A stretch of 27,207 bases of DNA, taken from positions 1 to 27,207 of the forward strand of contig CAYVHB010000039.1 of assembly GCA_964450865.1 (NCBI GenBank), read 5' to 3'. The notes below the pieces were generated by a model. The model saw nothing but the letters and a program-made list of their open reading frames with translations. It was not told the DNA's origin and ran no database searches. Below are positions 7,880 to 16,925 of this stretch, one piece after another. The stretch's first letter is position 1. The number at the start of each line of letters is the position of its first letter. The translations under genes and the position numbers were made by a program. Origin of the DNA: CAYVHB01 sp964450865 (GTDB taxonomy: Bacteria > Bacillota > Clostridia > Saccharofermentanales > UBA5734).

Positions 7880-8942
7880 GCAGCCGGTCAAAGCGGGTCG
7901 CCAGGGAAAAGGTGAGGGCGATCCCGGACGCCCAGCGATAGCGCAGCATGTTCAGGACGGCCTGCCGGTAAAAGCGATCAAAACGACTGCCGCCACGAAT
8001 GAATTCGGCCACCAGCTGGTTGCTGAAAAGACCGGGGACCTTGCTGTTGCATAAGGCAATATACCGGCGGGTCAGGGCCACGCGGCGACCGAACGGCTGT
8101 TCGCGAATCGGGTAGAAGAGGATAGCCAGAATCTGGTGATTATACAAAACGCCGGCAATTTTCGCGGCATCCTCGGCCGGCAAGGCTGCTGTGCGCTGCA
8201 GGGCGAGCTGGACGGCGTCAAAAATAACCAGGCGCCGCTCGTCAAAACCGCTGTTCTGAATCGACCCGGCCCGCTGCACGTATTTGTACGCCGGTGAGAA
8301 GGTATGACAGACCCGCCGGGCCCGGGCCAGCACCAGCGGCGTGACCGTCACATCCTCGTTATTCAGGCCGACCGGGAAGGACAACCCGTCATAGAGCATA
8401 CGCCGGACCACCTTGTTGCACGACGACGTCATCAGCGGTGTATCCAGCACCTGCATCAGGGCATCCGGGCGTTCCGGATTGATGCAGTGACTGACCCGTG
8501 CTGTGTTCGTTGCCTGAAAAATACATTCAATGTCGCATATCGCAACATCGGCCTGCTCGCTGGCGATCAGGCCAAGCAATTCCCGGTAAATGCCCGGATC
8601 CACCCAGTCGTCACTGTCGACAAATGTCACAAATTCGCCACGCGCCCGGGCCAACCCGAAGTTTTTCACATCCGAAAGGCCGCCATTGGGCTTGCTGAAC
8701 ACCTGGATGCGATCCGGGAAATCAATTGCATAACGGGCGATTATCTGCGCCGATTCGTCAGTGGACCCATCGTTGATCACGAGGATTTCGGCCGGATTGC
8801 CCAGTTCGTCGAATGCGGCCAGAATACTGTCCAGGCACTTGCCCAGGTAAGCGGCCGTATTATATACAGGAACGATGACACTCAGCAGCAGACGCTCGTC
8901 CGGACTGCGCGCAGCGTTATTTTCTGTTCGGTTGATTGACAT
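7854..8942 (-). CDS. Family 2 glycosyltransferase
   Basis: This 362-residue GT-A fold enzyme transfers a sugar from a nucleotide donor at the cytoplasmic side of the membrane. LLSVIVPVYNTA at 19-30 opens the nucleotide-binding domain, INDGSTDES at 57-64 follows, and the DXD motif is VDSDDW at 108-113, which binds the metal and donor. The C-terminal part carries a basic, amphipathic end. AGGAG at 8950-8954 (minus strand) precedes the ATG by seven bases. It is the last gene of the polysaccharide cluster but has its own consensus promoter at 9018-9045, so it may also be expressed separately. Donor and acceptor are unknown. Confidence 0.88.
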   Translation of the reverse strand: MSINRTENNAARSPDERLLLSVIVPVYNTAAYLGKCLDSILAAFDELGNPAEILVINDGSTDESAQIIARYAIDFPDRIQVFSKPNGGLSDVKNFGLARARGEFVTFVDSDDWVDPGIYRELLGLIASEQADVAICDIECIFQATNTARVSHCINPERPDALMQVLDTPLMTSSCNKVVRRMLYDGLSFPVGLNNEDVTVTPLVLARARRVCHTFSPAYKYVQRAGSIQNSGFDERRLVIFDAVQLALQRTAALPAEDAAKIAGVLYNHQILAILFYPIREQPFGRRVALTRRYIALCNSKVPGLFSNQLVAEFIRGGSRFDRFYRQAVLNMLRYRWASGIALTFSLATRFDRLQKKIRQRR

Positions 8943-9017
8943 AGGATGTCTCCTGGAAAATTGGCAACAGCCGGATTCTTGATTAATACAGGTGCCGTAT
9001 GCCTGATGGGTAACTCC

Positions 9018-9045
9018 ATTATATGTTAATTGTTTATCTTGTCAA
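9018..9045 (-). promoter_or_regulatory. Consensus promoter of the last glycosyltransferase gene
   Basis: On the minus strand TTGACA (9040-9045) and TATAAT (9018-9023) are separated by 16 bases. The -35 box lies inside the last codons of the upstream glycosyltransferase gene. Transcription would start near 9011, about 70 bases before the ATG at 8942. Confidence 0.75.
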
Positions 9046-10114
9046 CGGATTCTGTCTGGGCCAGAACCGGGTTTTCCGGTCCCAGCTGTTCTGTCTGGCC
9101 GAGCAGCCGCTGGGCTACCGACGCGCGGCGAGCCCGAACCTTTTGCCGCGTCTCCGGACTGAGTTCATGGCGACTGCCAATATAATCCTGGATTTGACAG
9201 ATCTCCCGGTATTCCTGCTCCCGTTTCATCGTCAGCGTCACACCCTGGCTGTGCATCCGGTGATAATTCAGTGAGGCCGCCTGATAAGCCAGCTTGCCCC
9301 TTTCCAGGATCCGCACGTAAAAATACCAGTCGCCAGCCAGGCGGAACTGGCGGGCGGCAGAAAACAACTCCTGATACCAGGCCGGATCGTCGAGCTTGCG
9401 GAAAACAACACTGGATACGTTGGCGATCGTGTTGTTGACGCACAAATACTGGCTGACCTCGGCCGGGCCGTCATTGATAAACGACTGATCCCAGTGGCCG
9501 GTCTTGAAAATATCGATCCATTCGCGCAGATCGTTCATCAGGATCCGGTTGCCTTCATCAATGGTCAGCGACTCGCAATATGACAAGATGACCGCCTCGT
9601 CAGCCATCGGCGCCATGATCGGATCGAGAAAATTCGGTGAGCAGGAGTCGTCAGCCTCGCAAATCCAGACAAACGGACAGGCTGCCTCGCGCAGGCCTTT
9701 TTCCCACTGGTTAAAAACATTGCCGCTGTTGGTCTCGTTGACGATCACCCGCAGCGGGATATGGCGGATCTCCTTTTGCAGCTCGGAAATAACCTGCATG
9801 CTGTCATCGGTCGAACAATCGTCGAGAATCAGGATCTCGCTGACCGGGTAAGTCTGGAGCAGGATCGAGTCCACCCGTTCGCGCAGATATCGGGCGTAAT
9901 TATAATTGGGGATCACCGCACTGGCCTTGAAATCAGCCATGGTCTGGCGCGGCAGTCGCTTTTCCTTGTAAATGTTGACCGAGCCCTCGGCCGGAATCTC
10001 ACGCAGCAGCCTCTTCTTGACCAGATAGCGCAGATAAACCTTCTGCTTCTCCGCTAAAGGCAGCGCCCGATAAATATTCTTCAGCAAGATACGCATTCTA
10101 CTCAAATCCGCCAC
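9026..10114 (-). CDS. Family 2 glycosyltransferase
   Basis: This 362-residue protein has an N-terminal basic helix region (residues 1-60), then a GT-A domain beginning KASAVIPNYNYARYL (63-77). The donor site shows LILDDCSTDD (95-104), and the DXD-like motif reads ICEADDS (151-157). It should add a sugar to the cluster's polysaccharide or to its lipid-linked primer. The start is GTG, supported by GGGGAGG five bases upstream on the minus strand. An ATG 18 bases further in has no such site. It lies 32 bases after wzm, so the two are probably co-transcribed. The substrate is not predictable from sequence. Confidence 0.87.
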   Translation of the reverse strand: MADLSRMRILLKNIYRALPLAEKQKVYLRYLVKKRLLREIPAEGSVNIYKEKRLPRQTMADFKASAVIPNYNYARYLRERVDSILLQTYPVSEILILDDCSTDDSMQVISELQKEIRHIPLRVIVNETNSGNVFNQWEKGLREAACPFVWICEADDSCSPNFLDPIMAPMADEAVILSYCESLTIDEGNRILMNDLREWIDIFKTGHWDQSFINDGPAEVSQYLCVNNTIANVSSVVFRKLDDPAWYQELFSAARQFRLAGDWYFYVRILERGKLAYQAASLNYHRMHSQGVTLTMKREQEYREICQIQDYIGSRHELSPETRQKVRARRASVAQRLLGQTEQLGPENPVLAQTESVDKINN

Positions 10115-10146
10115 GGCAACCTCCCCGTTTCACTGTGTTCCTATCC

Positions 10147-10932
10147 CTACAGGACATCGGCAAATTCGCGTTTGACGCGATTGAAGACCCATTCGCCATA
10201 GACAAAGAAGATGACGGTCACGAGCCAGAACAGGGCTGTATCCGCCCAGCTGCCCCTGGCTAGTACCGGCTGGCCGATAAAGGCGCCGCGCAGACCGGTG
10301 ACCAGATAGGTGAACGGCATCCAGGCGACCACGCGCCGCAAGCCGGGCCCGACCATCTCGATATTCCAGACTACCGGGGTGAACCAGAACAGAATCTGCA
10401 TCAGGATCGTCAGGAACTGGGTAAAATCTGAGACCAGGGTGCAGACTGCCGTCGTCAGCCGGGTCACCGCCAGAACATAGGCAATCGAAGCCAAAACGAA
10501 ATAAATAAGCTGCAGCAGGTTGGGCGGGTAACCGCTGAAAATCCCGACCACACTGGTGATCAGCAGGCTGAAGACGTAGACAATCAGGCTGGAGGCAATC
10601 GAAATCACGGGGATGATTTCCACCGGGAAGACGACCTTTTTCACCAGATAGCTGTAATTGCGCACCGAGTTGCTCGTGGAAAGAATACCATCGCTGAGAA
10701 ACATCCAGACGGCGATACCTGGCAGGAACCAGACAATATACGGGTACTCGCCCGAGCTGCCGGTTTTCAGGATGTATTCAAACACGATGACGTAGGTCAG
10801 CATGAAAATCAGGGGCGTGATGAAGCCCCAGACCGCCCCGAAATTCGTATACGAATACTTGTTGCGGAAATCATTCTTGCTCATCAGCAGGATCAGCCGA
10901 TGATTCTTGACAATCAGTTTCAATAAACGCAT
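10147..10932 (-). CDS. wzm: ABC-2 polysaccharide export permease
   Basis: This 261-residue membrane protein of the Wzm/TagG/RfbA type works with Wzt to export a finished lipid-linked polysaccharide across the membrane. The N-terminus has the amphipathic stretch NDFRNKYSYTNFGAVWGFITP, which is typical of the family. About six hydrophobic segments follow, and the end is the usual basic tail. The chosen ATG has AAAGGA eight bases upstream on the minus strand and gives the family length of about 260. An in-frame ATG 90 bases further upstream would add Ile-His-Lys repeats encoded by a 12-bp tandem repeat and overlap the preceding gene, so it is less likely. Confidence 0.9.
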   Translation of the reverse strand: MRLLKLIVKNHRLILLMSKNDFRNKYSYTNFGAVWGFITPLIFMLTYVIVFEYILKTGSSGEYPYIVWFLPGIAVWMFLSDGILSTSNSVRNYSYLVKKVVFPVEIIPVISIASSLIVYVFSLLITSVVGIFSGYPPNLLQLIYFVLASIAYVLAVTRLTTAVCTLVSDFTQFLTILMQILFWFTPVVWNIEMVGPGLRRVVAWMPFTYLVTGLRGAFIGQPVLARGSWADTALFWLVTVIFFVYGEWVFNRVKREFADVL

Positions 10933-10943
10933 GGACGTATTCC

Positions 10944-10979
10944 TTTTGTGAATGCTTTTATGAATGATTTTGTGAATGC
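10944..10979. repeat. Three 12-bp tandem repeats before wzm
   Basis: Units TTTTGTGAATGC, TTTTATGAATGA and TTTTGTGAATGC lie end to end, just upstream of the wzm ribosome binding site and just past the stop codon of the methyltransferase gene. They could affect wzm translation by their AT content. No function is established. Confidence 0.6.
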
Positions 10980-10981
10980 TG

Positions 10982-13113
10982 TTAAGAACCCTTTTGTGAA
11001 AGGCGGGCAATTTCGATCTCATAGGTCCGGATCAGCTGCTCGCGCAACTGCTGATGCTCAGTCTGGAGCCGGTCGACCTCCGTTTCATAAGTCTGCATCA
11101 TCTGCAAGCGCAAAGTCTCCTGCTCAGCCGTTATCCGCATGATTTCCCGTTCATAATCAGCACAAAGCTGCTGGCGGCTGGCAAGCTGCTCGGCCTGCTG
11201 GCGGGCAATTTCCTGTTCGTAATGAAACGCCTGCTCGTCGCGGATTATTTGCTGTTCGCTCGTTATCCGCTTGATTTCCTGTTCATAATCAGCTACAGCC
11301 AGACCCAGGGCCTGCTGCTGTTCAGCCTGCTGGCGGGCCAGTTCAGCCTCATAGTCGCTGGTGACCTGGGCGAGCAGTCCCGCATGCAGCTGATTCAGGC
11401 CGCGTTCCGTGTGATTTTCCAGAAAGGACTGGATCTGCGGATCAATGACGGCCTGCATATAGCGGCACTCAAAGTCCTGATAGCGGGCGATTTCCTGCTT
11501 CGGCATGCCCAGCAGCTGCCAGAATGCGGCTTGCGGCCAGAACGCTGCCAGTTGTGGATGGGAAATATATAGATTATTAACGGAGCGAAAAGCTACAAAG
11601 CCCAGCGGCAAGTTGGAGAGCAGCCATTCCTGGTCAAAGAAAATCAGCTGGCCATCCTGGTCAAAGCAGTTGGCGAACGTCATGTCAACCGGTGCCTGCT
11701 CCAGCTGGCAGGTATTGGCTGCGGCATAATCAGGCGCTGACTGCAACGAAAGCGCAGTCAACCTCGCCACCTCATCCGGATGCGCCAGCTTGAGCAGCTC
11801 GCGGTAGTAGCGGCCGATCAGACCAGGAAGCCGCACCCGGTCCTGACTGAAAATAGCAGTCAGGATGTGCTGTTCCAGGCTGGATCCCGTGAGAAAAGGT
11901 GTCTCTAGCTGGCCGTTCCTGAATGTTTCAGGCGCGACAGCGACCCCTTTATGCCGTAGCAGATCACTAATCCGGCTCATTTCCGCAAGGTGGCCGGCCG
12001 CTTCCGGCACCAGTGGCACCTTGGTCGCGTTATGATGCTTGCGCAGGACAGTCGCACAGCGATATGGCCGGCGCCGTTCGTTATTAAAAACAACATAATC
12101 GACCGGTGGCAGTGCTTCCGGTTGACTTGCCTGGGCCGTTGACCGGGCCGTTACACTGGCCAGGACCAGGAACGAATTCGCGAAGAACTCGAACACCTGA
12201 TTCTCGATCAATGAGCCGATGACGCTGTGCTCCGTAAAATTGACAAAGGTATCCTGATCATAGAAGGGCCGATAGCGGCGGGCATTCCAGAAACTGGGCA
12301 GATATTGATCAGAAAAAATGACCTGTGGCAGCTTGTAATCCGGCAAGGGGTAGTAAAACCTTTCACAGTGAAATCCACTTTTCCCGAGCAGGCTGCGCAG
12401 CGCCTGGCGGCTGAAAGTCCGGACCGGTCGCCCCGAATCATAGCCCCGCAATCCGTCGTAGACGACGCCGGTATGATCTTCCGCTGCCCCGCACCAGTAC
12501 TTCAGGCCGAACTGGTTCTCAATCGCCAGCAATAGCTGACCATCCGGCTTCAGAAACGAGCGAACCCGGTCCAAAAACTGCTGGTACGGATCACCGCCAA
12601 TATTTCCGCCAACGGGACCAGGTTCCGGATCGGGAACATCGCCGCCTGCAGTGACGGTGCCGGCGTATTCGAGTACACCAATGACCGTTACGAAGTCGAA
12701 GGTGCCGACTTGTGCCGGATCAAGATCGCGGAAATCGCCGACGATAATTTCCAGATTATCATGATGATGGTGCCTGGCCTGCAGGCATCGCGCCCGCTGC
12801 AAGGACCACTCAACCGATACAACCCTGGCTGCCCGCTGGCACAAGGCTCCTGTGATCGCCCCAAGCCCGCCACCAATTTCCAGGATCGAGCAGCCCGGCT
12901 TGAAGGGGAACCAGTTGAGGATGTTCTCCCGGATGCCGGCCAGATGATACACCACCGGCCAGCGCTGGTCCTGATAGACGGCTTGTTCCAGGCGATCCGC
13001 AGCCAGTTCCGGATCAGCCACATGCCCCTGGATCATCGCCAGGATTTCGTCTTCGATTGTACCATCACTGTAATGATCCTGACCTGTATAGTAAGTCATG
13101 TTAAACACAGCGC

Positions 13114-13117
<4 letters not shown>
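10982..13117 (-). CDS. WbdD-like methyltransferase-kinase with C-terminal coiled-coil repeats
   Basis: This 711-residue protein has three parts. Residues about 50-260 are a class I methyltransferase: SILEIGGGLGAITG at 77-90, an acidic residue in SVEW near 103, GDFRDL at 127-132 and a family-typical IENQFGLKYW at 199-208. Residues about 340-540 look kinase-like: Asp478-x4-Asn483 fits the catalytic loop and FFDQEW (Asp495) fits the metal-binding DFG position. Residues 589-711 are a coiled coil of 22-residue repeats beginning YExEI at 589, 611, 633, 655, 677 and 699. In WbdD of O9a-type systems a methyltransferase-kinase caps the glycan and its coiled coil sets chain length. The start overlaps the wzt stop as ATGA. 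An in-frame ATG six codons later is possible. Confidence 0.82.
10985..11353 (-). repeat. 66-bp coding repeats (22 residues) with 132-bp higher order
   Basis: Five full units and one partial unit of 22 codons encode the coiled coil of the methyltransferase-kinase. Alternate units are more alike: stretches near 11132-11162 and 11264-11294 are nearly identical 132 bases apart, as are those near 11192 and 11324. This suggests growth by duplication of a two-unit block. Confidence 0.85.
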
Positions 13118-14547
<1,430 letters not shown>

Positions 14548-14587
14548 GGCAACCCTCTCTTTAATTTGCGAAGACTGGCTGTGCCTG

Positions 14588-14616
14588 ATTATACATGATT
14601 GAGTTGCCGAGGTAAA
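14588..14616 (-). promoter_or_regulatory. Promoter of the polysaccharide export cluster
   Basis: On the minus strand TTTACC (14611-14616) and TATAAT (14588-14593) are 17 bases apart. The start point would be about 35 bases before the wzt ATG. The -35 box abuts the 38-bp repeats at 14622-14702. Confidence 0.6.
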
Positions 14617-14621
14617 CGATG

Positions 14622-14702
14622 GGGGGCAAAGGTCAAACTCAGCCCGGCACCGGGCCGCGATACAGGGGGCAAAGGTCAAACTCAGCCCGGCACCGGGCCG
14701 CG
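14622..14702. repeat. Two 38-bp direct repeats with an inner palindrome
   Basis: Two identical copies, 14622-14659 and 14665-14702, start with GGGGGCAAAGGTCAAACTC and end with a GC-rich part containing the inverted repeat GCCCGG-CA-CCGGGC. More small palindromes follow: GATCGC/GCGATC near 14725 and CCCGGC/GCCGGG near 14757. This may be an intergenic repeat family of the REP type. No gene is seen here. Confidence 0.75.
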
Positions 14703-14810
14703 CACTTCGCTCGGACAAGATCGCTGGCGCGATCAACTCGCTCGGGTGCATCGGCCCGGCTGCCGGGATTTTCGTTTGCTGGCACAGGATTGGTTTGACA
14801 ATTTATATTT

Positions 14811-14841
14811 CATTTTGATTCTGGATATTCATTTTGATTCT
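14811..14841 (+). promoter_or_regulatory. 12-bp direct repeat ahead of the pilus operon promoter
   Basis: CATTTTGATTCT occurs at 14811-14822 and 14830-14841, 19 bases apart or about two helical turns. The second copy ends nine bases before TATAAT at 14851. The spacing suits a protein binding on one face of the DNA. Confidence 0.45.
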
Positions 14842-14850
14842 CGACAAAGG

Positions 14851-14856
14851 TATAAT
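14851..14856 (+). promoter_or_regulatory. pilB: Candidate -10 box of the pil operon
   Basis: A perfect TATAAT is preceded at 17 bases only by a weak TTCATT. The nearby direct repeat may therefore serve an activator. The leader to pilB would be about 220 bases and contains a small hairpin AAGCAC/GTGCTT near 14898-14918 but no riboswitch I can recognise. Confidence 0.4.
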
Positions 14857-15080
14857 TATATACAATAAATAATTCGTAAAGGAACTGATCGTTTGGGAAG
14901 CACGCGGATAGTGTGCTTTCATCTAAATCCGGTTTATTGGCATCCAGGTGCTGACTGCTGGCGTCAGAGAAGTTCAGCGGTATATTTGTACGGATAACTG
15001 ACAACTATATTGATTGTTGGCATTTATGTACGGATTACTTGTTTCTGATGTGGTTACTTGTTTTGCGGGGAGGCTGGCTC

Positions 15081-16757
15081 ATGAAAAAACTTGGTGACAT
15101 CCTGGTTGAATCGGGTCTGCTGACGCCGGAGAAGCTCGCGGAGGCACTGACCGCGCAGAGGAACCGCGGTGAACGGCTGGGTGACACGCTGATTGCGCTG
15201 GGTTTTGTGACCGATACGCAGATCATGCATGCCCTGGAGTATCAGTGCCGTATCCCTTACGTTGATTTAAGTACCGTCGCGGTTGATGCCGAGGCGCCGG
15301 GCCTGATCAGTGAAGAGATGGCCAAGAAATATGTGCTGATTCCGATTGGCTTTGAAAATAGTCAGCTGATCGTGGTCATGAATGATCCGCTTGATTTCGG
15401 GGTCATTGACGAGCTGCGCTACCTGACTGGCCGTGATCTCGTAACTCGCCTCAGTACGAAGAAGCAGATTTTCGACGCCATTGATGCCAATTATGGCCGG
15501 GAAAAGGCTCAGATTGCGGCGCGCGAACTGGAGAAGACGTTCGATGTCGCGGAGATTGTCCGGATCAGTGAACAGATTACCGATGAGGTCGCCAATGCGC
15601 CGGTCGTCAAGCTGGTCAATTCGATTATCGAGCACGCTGTCAAGATCGGGGCCAGTGATGTCCACATCGAGCCGGTCGACTCGAAAATGCGTGTCCGCCT
15701 GCGCATTGACGGCGTCCTGCAGGAGGTCATGACAACACCGAAGAGTGCCCATCCGGCGGTAATTACCCGCATCAAGATCATGGGTGGCATGGATATCGCC
15801 GAGAAGCGCGTCCCGCAGGACGGCCGGGTCGAGACCACCGTTGCCGAGCGCAAGGTTGACCTGCGTCTGTCCATTCTGCCGACCGTTACGGGTGAAAAGG
15901 TTGTTATCCGTATTCTTGGCCGCACCGACATGGTTTTTTCCAAATCGGCGATCGGTCTTTCGCCCAATAATGAGAAGCTGTTTGACCGCATTGTGCAGAG
16001 CCCGCACGGGATTATTCTTGTTTCCGGGCCGACCGGCTCCGGTAAAACAACGACGCTGTATACGATCCTGCGTGATCTGAATAAAACGGCGACCAATATT
16101 GTCACGGTTGAGGATCCGGTGGAATACCGGATGACCGGGATCAACCAGGTCCAGGTCAATATCAAGGCTGGCATGACCTTCGCCAATGGCTTGCGTTCGA
16201 TTCTGCGCCAGGATCCGGACATTATCCTGATTGGCGAGATCCGCGACGGGGAGACGGCCGAGATCGCGATCCGGGCTTCGATCACCGGCCATCTGGTGCT
16301 CAGCACGATCCATACCAATGACTCGGCCTCGACGGTCAGCCGCCTCGTGGATATGGGTGTCGAGCCGTTCCTGGTCTCTTCATCGGTTGTCGGCATTATT
16401 TCGCAGCGGCTGGTGCGCAAGATCTGTCCGCGCTGCAAGGAAAGCTACAAGCCCTCGCACGCTGAGTCGCTGATGCTAAGGCTCAAGGAACCGCGGCCCC
16501 TGTTTCGTGGCCGGGGCTGTCCGGAGTGCTCATTCAGCGGTTACAAGGGGCGGACGGCTATTCATGAGATCCTGGTCGTGACGCGTGATATCCGTGAGCT
16601 GATAGATCGCCGGGCGACCACCGACCAGATCCGCACGGTGGCGATCCGCCAGGGTATGGAGACCCTGATGACAAGCTGCATTAACCTGGTTCTGAACGGC
16701 GTTACGACGGTCAATGAGATGGTGAAGGTGACTTATTCGGTTGATGACAATACGTGA
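15081..16757 (+). CDS. pilB: Type IV pilus extension ATPase
   Basis: This 558-residue hexameric ATPase powers pilin addition at the cytoplasmic face of the pilus base. The N-terminal GspE/MshE-type domain (MKKLGDILVESGLLTPEKL) may bind nucleotide or c-di-GMP in relatives. Then come the N-terminal PAS-like part (SDVHIEP at 192-198), Walker A GPTGSGKT at 316-323, the Asp box VEDPVEY at 343-349, Walker B with IILIGEIRD at 381-389, the His box STIHTND at 408-414 and a zinc tetracysteine (Cys449, 452, 480 and 483). GGGGAGG at 15067-15073 precedes the ATG by seven bases. An upstream TTG-initiated extension to 15039 is unlikely. It is the first gene of the pilus cluster. Confidence 0.96.
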   Translation: MKKLGDILVESGLLTPEKLAEALTAQRNRGERLGDTLIALGFVTDTQIMHALEYQCRIPYVDLSTVAVDAEAPGLISEEMAKKYVLIPIGFENSQLIVVMNDPLDFGVIDELRYLTGRDLVTRLSTKKQIFDAIDANYGREKAQIAARELEKTFDVAEIVRISEQITDEVANAPVVKLVNSIIEHAVKIGASDVHIEPVDSKMRVRLRIDGVLQEVMTTPKSAHPAVITRIKIMGGMDIAEKRVPQDGRVETTVAERKVDLRLSILPTVTGEKVVIRILGRTDMVFSKSAIGLSPNNEKLFDRIVQSPHGIILVSGPTGSGKTTTLYTILRDLNKTATNIVTVEDPVEYRMTGINQVQVNIKAGMTFANGLRSILRQDPDIILIGEIRDGETAEIAIRASITGHLVLSTIHTNDSASTVSRLVDMGVEPFLVSSSVVGIISQRLVRKICPRCKESYKPSHAESLMLRLKEPRPLFRGRGCPECSFSGYKGRTAIHEILVVTRDIRELIDRRATTDQIRTVAIRQGMETLMTSCINLVLNGVTTVNEMVKVTYSVDDNT

Positions 16758-16925
16758 TGAACACAGGCCTTACAAACAAATTTCGCGTCATGCCCGGTTC
16801 AATGTCCTGCGCCTAGCCTGTTGTCCGGCCTAGAAAACTACTATTCTGCGATCGGTTTCTTCGTCCCATTCTGTGCCTGTTTCTTGATCTGGACCATCCA
16901 TTCTGGGACAAGGATGTGAAAAACC

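Noticed and set aside
8304..8939. 211-codon plus-strand frame inside a glycosyltransferase gene
   Set aside because: It is a shadow of the minus-strand gene, which has full GT-A motifs and a ribosome binding site.
14548..14751. N-terminal extension of Wzt by 68 residues
   Set aside because: It would be encoded by the 38-bp repeats and promoter region. A clear ribosome binding site and ATG at 14547 fit the family start.
14857..15080. Possible c-di-GMP riboswitch in the pilB leader
   Set aside because: Pilus genes in Clostridia are often controlled this way, but I find neither the class I nor the class II conserved core here, only a small hairpin. A covariance-model search would decide.
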